Source: Rhodothermus bifroesti
GTDB taxonomy: Bacteria > Bacteroidota > Rhodothermia > Rhodothermales > Rhodothermaceae
Reading direction: 5' to 3'
NCBI RefSeq assembly: GCF_017908595.1
Contig: NZ_JAGKTL010000004.1
Span: 124,001-188,000, forward strand
Length of the DNA stretch: 64,000 nt
Below the pieces are notes generated by a model, which saw only the letters and a program-made list of their open reading frames with translations, had not been told where the DNA came from and did no database searches. Of the stretch, positions 8,716 through 17,249 are shown one piece after another. Position numbers and translations under genes: made by a program. Numbering within the stretch: the stretch's first letter is position 1; each line of letters opens with the position of its first letter.

Positions 8716-9939
8716 TTAGTCGAATACGTGCACCAGCAAACCGCTCCGCAGCTTGGGCTCAAACCATGTAGACTTAGGTGGCATGAGCAGTCCTGCGTCG
8801 GAAACAGCTACCAGCTCTTCGATACTGGTGGGGTACATTGCGATGGCCAGCGCTGCCCTTCCCTGATCTACTTCTTGTTTTAACGCCTCAAGGCCCCGAA
8901 TCCCTCCCACAAAGTCTAGATTAGGATCTGTACGCGGATCAACGATGCCCAAAATTGGCTCCAGAATGTGCTCGTTGAGGCGCGCCACGTCTAACTGATC
9001 GGCTACCGTAGAGCGCTGTGTCGGGGGCAACGTCGCCCAATGCCAGCTGCCCGCAAGGTAAAGTGCCACCGTTCCTTTGGCTGGTGGGGTCGGATTGGGC
9101 ACCTGGCGTATCACATGCATGCGCGTTTCCAAGGCACGTAAAAATGCTTCTGGCGTCATGGGTAGCCGCCGCACAATTCGGTGATAGGGAAGGATGCGCA
9201 GCGTATGTAGGGGAAAAAGGACAGCGGGGAAAATCTCGTACTCGGCTAGCCCAGCGGTCCCCACCCCCTGAGCACGCAACTGTGCAGCTGCACGACTAGC
9301 AGCTGCACAACGATGGTGCCCATCGGCTACATATAGTCGATTTACTGAAGCAAAAGCTGCGATCAAAGCCTCTGGATCCGGTACGCGCCACACGGTATGG
9401 CGCACCCCATCTTCAGCGGTAAAATCATACATCGGCGGTTGCGCTGTCCAGCGGGCCATGAGCGCTTCAAGCGGCGCTTGGGGAGGGAAAGCCAGCATCA
9501 CTGGTTCAGCATGGGCACGCTGGGCTAGAATGTGCCGTGTGCGGTCTTCTTCTTTATCCGGCCGCGTCTTCTCGTGGCGTACAATGCGCCCGTCCTCATA
9601 AGCGCTCACAGGCACGCAGCCAAAAATTCCCGTCTGCACGTGGCGATCCATTTGCTGCCGGTAGAGGTAGAGGCTGGGCACCTCATCCTGAATCAAAATG
9701 CCAGCCTCTCGAAAACGCCGCAGGTTTTCTGCCCCTTTCGCATAGACGGCCGGATCATGCTCGTCGGTCCCCTCGGGCAGATCAATTTCAGGACGAATCA
9801 CATGCAAAAAACTCCACGGCTTACCTTCTGCTAGGCGGCGCGCCTCTTCCGTACGGATCACATCGTAAGGCGGCGAAGCAACCTGTGCCGCCTGATGAGG
9901 AACAGGACGCAACGCGCGGAATGGATACAAAAGCGACAT
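8716..9939 (-). CDS. DUF1015-family protein linked to serine synthesis genes
   Basis: A 407-residue soluble protein of the DUF1015 family, with no established biochemical role that I know. Visible family marks: MSLLYPFRALRPVPHQAAQV at the start, SPPYDVI, the block KPWSFLHVIRPEI, IVRHEKTRPDKEEDRTRHI, and VADGHHRCAAA near residue 210. The last section runs NLDFVGGIRGLEAL and ends with a hydrophobic-aromatic motif around LMPPKSTWFEPKLRSGLLVH. It is the first gene of the run DUF1015-serA-serC, a gene order I recall from other Bacteroidota, which implies a role tied to serine or phosphoserine. A purine-rich AGGGAAG abuts the start codon. Function is inference only. Confidence 0.9.
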   Translation of the reverse strand: MSLLYPFRALRPVPHQAAQVASPPYDVIRTEEARRLAEGKPWSFLHVIRPEIDLPEGTDEHDPAVYAKGAENLRRFREAGILIQDEVPSLYLYRQQMDRHVQTGIFGCVPVSAYEDGRIVRHEKTRPDKEEDRTRHILAQRAHAEPVMLAFPPQAPLEALMARWTAQPPMYDFTAEDGVRHTVWRVPDPEALIAAFASVNRLYVADGHHRCAAASRAAAQLRAQGVGTAGLAEYEIFPAVLFPLHTLRILPYHRIVRRLPMTPEAFLRALETRMHVIRQVPNPTPPAKGTVALYLAGSWHWATLPPTQRSTVADQLDVARLNEHILEPILGIVDPRTDPNLDFVGGIRGLEALKQEVDQGRAALAIAMYPTSIEELVAVSDAGLLMPPKSTWFEPKLRSGLLVHVFD

Positions 9940-10083
9940 CTTCCCTAGCCAACCTGTTTAGATGCGTCTAGTATAAAGCGACGCTGCAAAAAAATCAGCT
10001 TGTGCTCTAGCCTAGCGTAGCGATCCCTGGAAACTTCACTTGCTAGAGCAGGGTTAAAGGCCATAGCTTGAGAAACCCAACAC

Positions 10084-10156
<73 letters not shown>

Positions 10157-10162
10157 CAAAGA

Positions 10163-10197
10163 AGCGCCCAGGTTGTTAAGCAGCCTGGGCGCTTTTT
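10163..10197 (+). terminator. Rho-independent terminator of tRNA-fMet
   Basis: A 10-bp perfect stem (AGCGCCCAGG at 10163-10172 with CCTGGGCGCT at 10184-10193), 11-base loop, followed directly by a run of T. It begins six bases after the tRNA 3' end, so it ends the tRNA transcript. It also argues that the following gene starts downstream at 10292 and not within the hairpin. Confidence 0.92.
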
Positions 10198-10291
10198 GCA
10201 TTTCTTTACATCGTGCAAGGCCCTTCGGCTTAAGTCGACGCAGCGATGGCCGATTCTATGGGTACGTGAACCCCGTGTACCCAAACCTACG

Positions 10292-10861
10292 ATGGTCATG
10301 CGCATGCGCAAAATCCAACTGCTTGCTGTAGGACTTGTACTAGTGTTTACAGCGCCAACAAGCCGATTAGAAACAGAGACCGAGGTCACGCCAATTCAGC
10401 AGCTCTTCTTGATCAAAGAGCTGAAGCCTGGTATTGAGCGCATTGGCGTCATTTGGGACAAAAATTCTGCCCAGCGTGACCAGGTACTACCTCAACTGCA
10501 GCGGGCCTCGGCAGCAACAAATGTTAAAGTGATCGTGGCCGAAGTCACCAGCCTGCAGGAAGTAGCACCCCAGTTTCGAACGCTGCAGCGTGAACATCAG
10601 GTGCAGGCCATCTGGATCTTGGAAGATGCCGGGCTGCTGGCTCAGGCTGCAACGCGAAGCTTTCTGATTAAAAATGCAACACAGGCCGGAATGCCGGTTT
10701 TTGCGCCTTCTGAGGCCTGGCTCAAAGAAGGGGCCTGCGTGACCTGGAAAAAAGATGCCGATGGCATCCGGCTGCTGGTCAACAAAGCCGTCGCCGAGGC
10801 TATGGGCATTACCATTCCACCCAAATACCAGGACCGCACGGCCTTTTTGGCAATGAACTAA
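10292..10861 (+). CDS. Half-size ABC-substrate-binding-like (PF04392-type) exported protein
   Basis: 189-residue exported protein. The start at 10292 (or ATG 10298/10304) gives a short basic head and hydrophobic signal IQLLAVGLVLVFTAP; an upstream frame to 10196 would start inside the tRNA terminator. The mature part resembles one lobe of the ABC_sub_bind (TrpX/PF04392) family: LFLIKELKPGIERIGVIWD, a helix with QRASAATNVKVIVAEVTS, then VQAIWILEDAGLL and AGMPVFAPSEAWLKEGACVT. The family normally has about 300 residues in two lobes; only one seems present. No permease or ATPase gene is nearby. Its stop is 21 bases before a chemoreceptor gene, which suggests it senses rather than transports. Ligand unknown. 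Confidence 0.75.
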   Translation: MVMRMRKIQLLAVGLVLVFTAPTSRLETETEVTPIQQLFLIKELKPGIERIGVIWDKNSAQRDQVLPQLQRASAATNVKVIVAEVTSLQEVAPQFRTLQREHQVQAIWILEDAGLLAQAATRSFLIKNATQAGMPVFAPSEAWLKEGACVTWKKDADGIRLLVNKAVAEAMGITIPPKYQDRTAFLAMN

Positions 10862-10882
10862 ATCAACTAAACCGAAAGGCCA

Positions 10883-12775
10883 ATGGCATCGACGCGGACC
10901 CATTCGCTCTACACGTGGCTAACGCGCCTGAACCTGCGCCGTCGCTTTATCGTGTTTTTGGGCGGCCTGGCTGCGCTTACGTTTGTACTGTTTTTTGGCT
11001 ACGCCCAGTATTCTTTGCGCGTAACGGAACGCGAGTTTGCGCAGCGTGGGGAGCTCCTGGCCAAAACCTTGGCCAGCCAGAATGCACTGGCCCTGCTCAT
11101 GCTGGATGAAGAAGGCCTGCAGCAGGCGCTGGAGCATATGGTAGCTTCCGGAAATGCCCTTGCCGGTGCGTTTTTCAATACCGGGGATTCTATAGTGGCT
11201 GCGCAAAACGTGGACGTACTAGAAACTGCAGCGCTAGCCAAGCCCGAAGACACCACCGAAGCGGCGTTGCTAAGCTGGACGCAAACACGGGCCGGCGTAC
11301 CTGTTCTGGTCGCCCAAGCGCCGGTAACGCTCAATGAAGGCACCCAGTACTTGGGACGGGTGCTTGTTGCCCTACCGGCCGAAGTGCTCCAAGCGCAAAA
11401 GCGCACAGGCTTTTGGCTTTCACTCTTGATCCCAGCTTTTATCGCTTTGGTGGCTTGGGGGATTTTGATTATGGTTCAACGCACGGTCGTGCGACCGGTG
11501 GATCAGCTTCGCCAAGCTGCACAAGCAGTCGAGCAAGGTAACCTGAGCGTACGCGTAGCCATTGCCCAGCAGGACGAAATTGGGCAGCTTGCGGCCTCAT
11601 TTAATGCCATGGTAGAGGCCAGCGAACGTAACATGGAGGCCCTACGTGAGCAGCGTGAGGCTGCCGAAACCGCGCGTACCCAGGCCGAAGCCCTACGTCG
11701 GCAAGCCGACGAAACCAGTCGCCGGTTGCAAGATCGCTTCCGTCAGATCTCTGAGGTGATCGTTGCCGTTACGCAGGGCGACCTCACCCACCGCCTTCAG
11801 GTCCTCGATGACGACGAGGTGGGCGCCCTTATGCACCAGATCAACCAGATGATCGAAGACCTAACGGCCTTGGTTCGCGAAATCCACACCACTGGCAATG
11901 CGCTGGCCGAAGTTGCCCACAACGTATCAACCTCAGCAGAGCAAATGTCCGCTGGTGCAAGCAACCAGGCCCAGCAGACCATGGAGGTGGCCACCGCAAT
12001 CGAAGAAATGACGCGGACCATTGCCTCTTCCTCACAAAATGCCCATGAAGCTAACCGCATGGCACAACGGGCTTCCCAACTGGCTACCAGTGGGGAAGAA
12101 ATCTTTCGCAAGACCACCGAGGGCATGCACCGCATTGCAGGCATTGTGAAGGATTCCACCCAAAAAGTCATGGCCCTCGGCGAGTCCAGTGCCCAAATCG
12201 GTGAAATCATTCAGGTGATCAGCAGCATTGCAGATCAGACAAACCTACTGGCGCTCAACGCAGCCATCGAGGCTGCCCGCGCTGGCGAACAGGGCCGCGG
12301 CTTTGCGGTCGTAGCCGACGAAGTGCGTAAACTGGCCGAACGCACCACCAGCGCCACAAAAGAAATCGAGCAAATGATCACCCGGATTCAGCAAAATACC
12401 GGGGAGGTTGTCGACTCGATGACGCGTGGCAATAAAGAGGTGGAAAGTGGTCTCAAACTGGCCGACGAAGCCTCCCATGCCTTTGGCGAGATCTTGCACT
12501 CGATCAACCAGATGGTGCTCATGATCAATCAGATCGCCTCGGCCAGTGAGCAGCAGTCGGTTACCAGCAGCCAGATCTCGCAAAGCGTTGAAGAAATTTC
12601 TTCGGTAGCTAACGAGGTCTCTCGGGCCACTTCAGAGCTGGCTGCTACCGCAAGCATTCTCAACGATCATGTGGTGCAAATGCGTCGTTTAATCGAACGT
12701 TTCCGCATCAACCATCATGCAGCAGCCGAGCGCCCCAGAGCCACAACGCTGTCTGTAGGCGATGGGGTGCGATAA
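10883..12775 (+). CDS. Methyl-accepting chemotaxis protein
   Basis: 630-residue chemoreceptor. An N-terminal membrane helix is at about residues 20-40 ([20 protein letters not shown]), with a periplasmic sensor region of ~120 residues and a second helix near 175-195. A HAMP domain follows ([19 protein letters not shown]); a second HAMP-like stretch sits at [20 protein letters not shown]. The cytoplasmic signalling rod contains the hairpin tip [20 protein letters not shown] and [18 protein letters not shown], which binds CheA/CheW. No C-terminal CheR-tethering pentapeptide is visible. No che genes are in the window. It probably works with the preceding substrate-binding-like protein, which ends 21 bases upstream. 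Ligand unknown. Confidence 0.95.
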   Translation: MASTRTHSLYTWLTRLNLRRRFIVFLGGLAALTFVLFFGYAQYSLRVTEREFAQRGELLAKTLASQNALALLMLDEEGLQQALEHMVASGNALAGAFFNTGDSIVAAQNVDVLETAALAKPEDTTEAALLSWTQTRAGVPVLVAQAPVTLNEGTQYLGRVLVALPAEVLQAQKRTGFWLSLLIPAFIALVAWGILIMVQRTVVRPVDQLRQAAQAVEQGNLSVRVAIAQQDEIGQLAASFNAMVEASERNMEALREQREAAETARTQAEALRRQADETSRRLQDRFRQISEVIVAVTQGDLTHRLQVLDDDEVGALMHQINQMIEDLTALVREIHTTGNALAEVAHNVSTSAEQMSAGASNQAQQTMEVATAIEEMTRTIASSSQNAHEANRMAQRASQLATSGEEIFRKTTEGMHRIAGIVKDSTQKVMALGESSAQIGEIIQVISSIADQTNLLALNAAIEAARAGEQGRGFAVVADEVRKLAERTTSATKEIEQMITRIQQNTGEVVDSMTRGNKEVESGLKLADEASHAFGEILHSINQMVLMINQIASASEQQSVTSSQISQSVEEISSVANEVSRATSELAATASILNDHVVQMRRLIERFRINHHAAAERPRATTLSVGDGVR

Positions 12776-12788
12776 ATCCCTTACACGT

Positions 12789-12824
12789 CGAAGGCCGCCT
12801 AGCACAGGCGGCCTTCGCGTTTTT
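12789..12824 (+). terminator. Rho-independent terminator after the chemoreceptor gene
   Basis: A 12-bp stem (CGAAGGCCGCCT at 12789-12800 with AGGCGGCCTTCG at 12806-12817), five-base loop AGCAC, then CGTTTTT. It stands 13 bases after the chemoreceptor stop. The 3' T run overlaps the last bases of the convergent PAP2 gene. There is no matching T run on the other strand, so it serves mainly plus-strand transcription. Confidence 0.9.
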
Positions 12825-13413
12825 ACCAAAGTGCGTAAACCAGCAGCGCCATACCACTACCTAGCAGAGCACCGGCCAGCACATCGCTGGGATAGTGCAC
12901 CCCTCGCCATAAGCGAGCAACTGCTACACTTCCAGCCCAGGCATAGGCAGGTACCGTAACGTAAATAGCTCGGGCTTGCAGGCTCCAAGACGTAGCCAAC
13001 GCAAAGGCTAGCGCCGCGTGACCCGAAGGGAAAGCATGTGACGTCGGTTGAGACCCCCGCGCCTCGATATCGTCCCACTGCGCAAACGGCCTTGGGCGCG
13101 CAACGACGGCTTTTAGAGCCAACACAGCTACTGTAGTACCTGCAGCTGTAAGAGTGATCTGCCAAGCTGCGGTCTCCGGCATCTTGTCATAAAACGCTGC
13201 ACCCCACGCTACAGCAGTAAGCCCTGCAAAAAAGGGATAGGCTGTCTTATCCACCACTTGCAGATAGGTGCTAAGCGCAGGGCTATCCGTATGATAGACC
13301 GTGCACAGCAGCCGTAGGTCTACCGCATCCCTCCCCGTACAGGCCGATTGCGCCTGGGCTGCTACGCTTATCCCCCATGCGCCAATGAAAAGCCACAGCC
13401 ACCGAAAGCTCAT
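12823..13413 (-). CDS. PAP2-family membrane phosphatase
   Basis: 196-residue type 2 phosphatidic acid phosphatase with an N-terminal signal or first helix ([18 protein letters not shown]). The three family motifs are present: [10 protein letters not shown] (motif 1, KX6RP), PSGH in [13 protein letters not shown] (motif 2), and [19 protein letters not shown] (motif 3, SRxxxxxHxxxD-like). The gene overlaps recA by four bases (ATGA), so it is translated with the pgsA-pyrE-cinA-recA run. Possible substrates include phosphatidylglycerophosphate, which pgsA in the same run makes, or undecaprenyl pyrophosphate; the sequence does not decide between them. Confidence 0.9.
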   Translation of the reverse strand: MSFRWLWLFIGAWGISVAAQAQSACTGRDAVDLRLLCTVYHTDSPALSTYLQVVDKTAYPFFAGLTAVAWGAAFYDKMPETAAWQITLTAAGTTVAVLALKAVVARPRPFAQWDDIEARGSQPTSHAFPSGHAALAFALATSWSLQARAIYVTVPAYAWAGSVAVARLWRGVHYPSDVLAGALLGSGMALLVYALW

Positions 13414-14453
13414 TCTTCTACGTAGAGTTCGTCCATCTCTGCCCGCGTACGCGGGGGTCTTACACCTAGAGCCTCTTTGACCTGCTGCCGAATGGCCTCT
13501 TGCGCTTCCACGTGTTCCTTAAGCCACGCCTTGGCGGCCTCGCGTCCCTGTCCAATACGTTCCTCGCCGTAAGCGTACCAGGAGCCGCTTTTTTGCAAAA
13601 TGTTGTACTCCACAGCCAAATCAACGAGCTCACCTAGCGTCGAGATGCCTTCGCCGTAGATGATATCGAATTCGGCTTCACGGAACGGCGGGGCCACCTT
13701 GTTTTTAACAATCTTAACGCGCGTGCGATTGCCTACAATATCGGTGCCTTCTTTGATGGAGCCTACACGCCGAATGTCCATGCGTACGGAAGCGTAAAAT
13801 TTGAGCGCCCGACCCCCAGTGGTGGTCTCAGGGTTCCCAAACATCACGCCGATTTTTTCGCGCAGTTGGTTAATGAAAATGAGCACCGTACGCGTGCGGT
13901 TGATGGTACCGGTCAGCTTTCGAAGGGCTTGACTCATTAAGCGTGCTTGCAAGCCTACGTGGCTGTCTCCCATATCGCCTTGAATTTCCGCCTGAGGCAC
14001 CAAAGCCGCCACCGAGTCGACCACAATGACATCCAAGGCGCCACTGCGCACCAGCGTATCACAAATGTTCAATGCCTGCTCGCCGGTATCGGGTTGAGAG
14101 ACCAGCAAATTATCTAGGTCCACCCCCAAGTTGGCCGCATAGCGTGCGTCAAAAGCATGCTCGGCATCAATAAAAGCACAAGACCCGCCCAGCTTTTGGG
14201 CTTCTGCCATGATGTGCAGTGCAAGCGTCGTTTTGCCAGACGACTCAGGGCCAAAGATTTCAATGATGCGCCCCCGAGGCACACCCCCAACACCCAGGGC
14301 AGCATCTAAAGCCAGCGAGCCCGTAGGAATCACGTCCACAGCAATCGCTGGCGCGTCCCCCAGCCGCATAATGGCTCCCTTGCCGTACTGTTTCTCAATG
14401 TGCTTGACGGCCAGTTCCAGGGCTTTGGCCTTGGCCGAATCGTTCATTGCCAT
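13410..14453 (-). CDS. recA: Recombinase RecA
   Basis: ATP-dependent strand-exchange protein for homologous recombination and SOS coprotease activity. Walker A is [13 protein letters not shown] near residue 68. Walker B is [13 protein letters not shown], and the Gln-containing switch [21 protein letters not shown] follows. The C-terminal domain has the usual [12 protein letters not shown]-like helix (here [12 protein letters not shown]). 347 residues is normal. It lies 94 bases after the stop of cinA and overlaps PAP2 by four bases; cinA-recA linkage is widespread. In the cinA-recA gap, a minus-strand TACAAT-like -10 element (complement of 14480-14485) is visible about 30 bases from the start, but no clear LexA-type operator. 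Confidence 0.98.
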   Translation of the reverse strand: MAMNDSAKAKALELAVKHIEKQYGKGAIMRLGDAPAIAVDVIPTGSLALDAALGVGGVPRGRIIEIFGPESSGKTTLALHIMAEAQKLGGSCAFIDAEHAFDARYAANLGVDLDNLLVSQPDTGEQALNICDTLVRSGALDVIVVDSVAALVPQAEIQGDMGDSHVGLQARLMSQALRKLTGTINRTRTVLIFINQLREKIGVMFGNPETTTGGRALKFYASVRMDIRRVGSIKEGTDIVGNRTRVKIVKNKVAPPFREAEFDIIYGEGISTLGELVDLAVEYNILQKSGSWYAYGEERIGQGREAAKAWLKEHVEAQEAIRQQVKEALGVRPPRTRAEMDELYVEE

Positions 14454-14547
14454 AGCAGAGCTCGACTTAACCTTTAAGGATTGTACCTAAAAAGTAAAGA
14501 ATTTCTTTGCGTTTACCAAGATCCTATGAGTGGGTGTCAAATGTTTG

Positions 14548-15807
14548 TCACACTACCGCTGCAGGGATGGCTTGCAGCAGATGTTGGCGCAGCAGATCAA
14601 GGGCCATGGCTGTAGCCCGCTGTTTAAAGCGCAAACGATCGGCGGGCAGATAATACTGCCGAGCGTAAGCGTTTTGTGCATCGGCAAGGCCAATCCATAC
14701 AGTCCCTACAGGCTTTTCCGCAGTGCCTCCCGTTGGTCCGGCAATGCCGGTGGTGGCCAAACCCACATCGGCCTGCAGGTATTGTCGTGCGCCCTGCGCC
14801 ATTTGCACGGCCACCGCTTCGCTGACGGCCCCTTCACGAGCCAATATTTGGGGATCTACGCCGAGCAGAGTAACTTTGACGGCATTACTATAGGCAACAA
14901 TACCTCCTTGGAAATAGGCCGAGGCACCGCTGATGTCGGTGATCCGATCGGCGATGTGCCCACCGGTGCAGCTTTCCGCTATAGCCAGCGTTTTACCTTG
15001 GGCCCGCAGCAGGCGTCCGACCACGGCTTCGAGCGTATCGCCATTGGTGCCTACCAGCGCCGTACCAATTCGGTCGCGTACAAAAGCTTCTAACTGCTCC
15101 AAGCGTTGTTGTGCTGTTTCCGCGTTGTGCGCGCGAGCCGTCAGGCGCAGACGCACCCCATAAGGACCTGGCAAATAAGCCAACGAAAGGTTCTCATCGA
15201 GCAGTGTTTCAACCCCTTCCAGTTGCTGCTGCAACGCGGACTCGCCTATACCAGCAGTTATCAGTGTGCGCTGTTGCACCACGCGTCGGCCTGTACGGCG
15301 AGTTAAACGGGGCAACACGGCATTTTGCATCAGGTGCTCCAGTTCATGCGGCACGCCCGGCAGCGCTACAACCACCCCCTGGGCATCTTCCATCCAGAGG
15401 CCGGGAGCAGTACCTACGGTGTTTACCAGGGGTTCAAACCCTTCTGGCACCAGGGCTTGCACGCGGTTGCGCTCCGGCATGGGGCGCTGTCGCTGCCGGA
15501 AATAAGCCTCAATCTGGGACAAAATATCTTCGCGCAACTGCAACGATCGCCCTAAGCACATTGCCAGTGCTTCGCGGGTACGGTCGTCATGCGTAGGGCC
15601 TAGTCCCCCACAGAGCAGCACAAGGGAGGCTTCCTGACGTGCTCGGCGCAGCGCCTGGCAAATAGCCTCAGGATCATCTCCAACCGTTTCGATGCGAACG
15701 AGCTCTATGCCGCAAGCGCTTAGTGCAGCACCAAGCCACGCCGCGTTGGTGTTTATGGTATCTCCCACCAGTAACTCATCCCCAATGGTCACCACAATAG
15801 CCCTCAT
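14548..15807 (-). CDS. cinA: CinA competence/damage-inducible protein, NMN amidohydrolase type
   Basis: 419 residues in two domains. The N-terminal molybdopterin-binding-like (COG1058) domain, residues 1-170, begins MRAIVVTIGDELLVGDTINT and has the GGLGPTHDDRTREAL signature. The C-terminal CinA domain (about 255-415) carries LAIAESCTGGHIADRITDI, FQGGIVAYSNAVK, and ATTGIAGPTGGTAEKPVGTV; this domain deamidates nicotinamide mononucleotide to nicotinate mononucleotide in NAD recycling. Overlaps the pyrE stop by four bases (ATGA) and is followed by recA, matching the conserved cinA-recA order. Whether it affects competence here cannot be told. Confidence 0.96.
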   Translation of the reverse strand: MRAIVVTIGDELLVGDTINTNAAWLGAALSACGIELVRIETVGDDPEAICQALRRARQEASLVLLCGGLGPTHDDRTREALAMCLGRSLQLREDILSQIEAYFRQRQRPMPERNRVQALVPEGFEPLVNTVGTAPGLWMEDAQGVVVALPGVPHELEHLMQNAVLPRLTRRTGRRVVQQRTLITAGIGESALQQQLEGVETLLDENLSLAYLPGPYGVRLRLTARAHNAETAQQRLEQLEAFVRDRIGTALVGTNGDTLEAVVGRLLRAQGKTLAIAESCTGGHIADRITDISGASAYFQGGIVAYSNAVKVTLLGVDPQILAREGAVSEAVAVQMAQGARQYLQADVGLATTGIAGPTGGTAEKPVGTVWIGLADAQNAYARQYYLPADRLRFKQRATAMALDLLRQHLLQAIPAAVV

Positions 15808-16460
15808 AGCATACGCTGAGCTTGGGACCAGCTATACGGATCGGCCTGCCATTCGGTCAAGACCTTGGCGGTCTCCTCGGTGAGTAAGCCATGCGCTTGC
15901 GCCACTTCCAGCAATGCAGCTAGGTTGGTAAGACTGTAGCACGGGATTCCCAGCTGCGCAAAGCGTTCTTGGGCTTCTGGGAAGCCGTAAGAAAAAATCG
16001 CCAGCACAGCTTCTACACGGGCATCAGCGGCCAGCAGTGCTTCAGCTGCGGCCCAGGAAGACCCTCCCGTTGAAATCAGGTCTTCAATAAGCACCACACG
16101 CTGACCTGGCTCGAGGCGACCCTCAATTTGGCGACCACGACCATGCGTCTTGGCCTGGCTGCGCACATACACCATGGGCAATGCTAAGCGGTCGGCAAGC
16201 CAGGCAGCGTGTGGGATGCCTGCCGTGGCCGTTCCTGCGATCACTTCTGGTTCCAGTTTGTGCCGCTGCAGGAGTTGCACAAAGCCCTCGACGATGCTGC
16301 GTCGAACCTGGGGATAGCTGATGAGCAACCGATTATCGCAATACATTGGGGCCTTCAAGCCAGAAGCCCAACAGAAGGGCGTCTCGGGTGCAAACGAAAC
16401 GGCGCCAATGGTCAGTAGCACCGTAGCCACCTGTCGCGCCAGCACATCTTCAGGCGTCAT
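15804..16460 (-). CDS. pyrE: Orotate phosphoribosyltransferase
   Basis: Converts orotate and PRPP to OMP in pyrimidine synthesis. The PRPP-binding motif is VVLIEDLISTGGSSWAAAEA (about residues 122-141), and FCWASGLKAPMYCDNRLL is the orotate/PRPP region at the N-terminus, followed by IAGTATAGIPHAAWLAD. I chose ATG 16460 (MTPEDVLARQVA); the frame reaches 16517 but that would put 68 bases inside pgsA, whereas 16460 overlaps it by only 11. 218 residues is typical. Fourth from the end of the pgsA-pyrE-cinA-recA-PAP2 run. pyrC lies separately at 55.6 kb. Confidence 0.95.
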   Translation of the reverse strand: MTPEDVLARQVATVLLTIGAVSFAPETPFCWASGLKAPMYCDNRLLISYPQVRRSIVEGFVQLLQRHKLEPEVIAGTATAGIPHAAWLADRLALPMVYVRSQAKTHGRGRQIEGRLEPGQRVVLIEDLISTGGSSWAAAEALLAADARVEAVLAIFSYGFPEAQERFAQLGIPCYSLTNLAALLEVAQAHGLLTEETAKVLTEWQADPYSWSQAQRML

Positions 16461-17043
16461 GCCGATCAAGGGTAGTTTGTGTCCAAGTCCCGTAAAGATA
16501 CCAGAGGCCGGTAGCAACGGTCAGCGCCAACAACGCCAGCAAGGCGATCAGTGGCAGGGAGCTACCCAAAACAGCACGGGCACCTTCGCCGGCCGCACCT
16601 GGCAAGCGGCGCAAGACCATTAAAAGCAGCATTCCTATCAGAAACGCCAGCTGCACAGCCGTTTTTGTTTTAGCCAGCGGTAACGTGCGTAAACTTCGGC
16701 CGTGCGCCTCGGCCCAAGTTCGCAGCGCAGTCACCAGCAGATCCCGCCCTGCAATAACCCCGACCGCCCACCAGGGCACATGCTTAGGCAGGAGTACAGC
16801 TAGGCAGCCAAACGTTCCTAGCACCAGCACTTTATCCGCAAACGGATCCAGGAACTGCCCCAACCGCGTGCGTGCTTTAAGGCGGCGAGCCAGTTTGCCA
16901 TCTAAATAGTCCGAAAACGCAGCCGCAACGAAAAGCCCCAGCGCCGCCAAGTGTCCAGTAAACGTGCCGTTGAGCAGCAACAGCAAAAGCAGCGGCGTGA
17001 GCGCAATGCGCGCAAACGTAAGCGTATTAGGTAAGTAACGCAT
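16450..17043 (-). CDS. pgsA: CDP-diacylglycerol-glycerol-3-phosphate 3-phosphatidyltransferase
   Basis: Makes phosphatidylglycerophosphate from CDP-diacylglycerol and glycerol-3-phosphate in the inner membrane. The CDP-alcohol phosphotransferase motif DxxDGxxARx8GxxxDxxxD is complete in DYLDGKLARRLKARTRLGQF and the following LDPFADKVL (residues about 45-75). The N-terminal MRYLPNTLTFARIALTPLLL and four further hydrophobic segments fit the six-helix fold. 197 residues is usual. It is the first gene of a five-gene minus-strand run and is divergent from dnaK, with 206 bases between the two starts. Confidence 0.95.
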   Translation of the reverse strand: MRYLPNTLTFARIALTPLLLLLLLNGTFTGHLAALGLFVAAAFSDYLDGKLARRLKARTRLGQFLDPFADKVLVLGTFGCLAVLLPKHVPWWAVGVIAGRDLLVTALRTWAEAHGRSLRTLPLAKTKTAVQLAFLIGMLLLMVLRRLPGAAGEGARAVLGSSLPLIALLALLALTVATGLWYLYGTWTQTTLDRHDA

Positions 17044-17249
17044 CCGCGTGGACGTTGGCCCACGAAAGTTTTGCTAAAGAGTACAAACGGCCAAGTGCGC
17101 CTGCAAGTTCATCCTGCGGCTACGAGATTTTTATCAACGGCTGCCTGACATTCTGGCACATTTCCATGCACGGCATTGTTCTTGATAAAGTCTAGGCGCG
17201 TCACAGCAAACGTGCAAATTGTCTGACCTCAACAGCGGGTGATTGTACT
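17044..17249. promoter_or_regulatory. Divergent upstream region of pgsA and dnaK
   Basis: 206 bases without a gene, which must hold the promoters of both pgsA (minus) and dnaK (plus). I see no CIRCE inverted repeat (TTAGCACTC-N9-GAGTGCTAA), so HrcA control of dnaK is not supported. TTCTTGATAAAG around 17178-17189 could serve as a promoter element but I cannot pair it convincingly with a second box. Confidence 0.5.

Noticed and set aside
14454-14547. LexA (SOS) box upstream of recA
   Set aside because: No CTG-N10-CAG or GAAC-N4-GTTC-type operator is visible; only weak -10 candidates are present.
17044-17249. CIRCE or sigma54 site upstream of dnaK
   Set aside because: No inverted TTAGCACTC repeat. 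A TGGCAC-like box followed by TGCA exists near 17155-17170, but the GG-GC spacing is 11 rather than 10 bases and no sigma54 activator gene is near.
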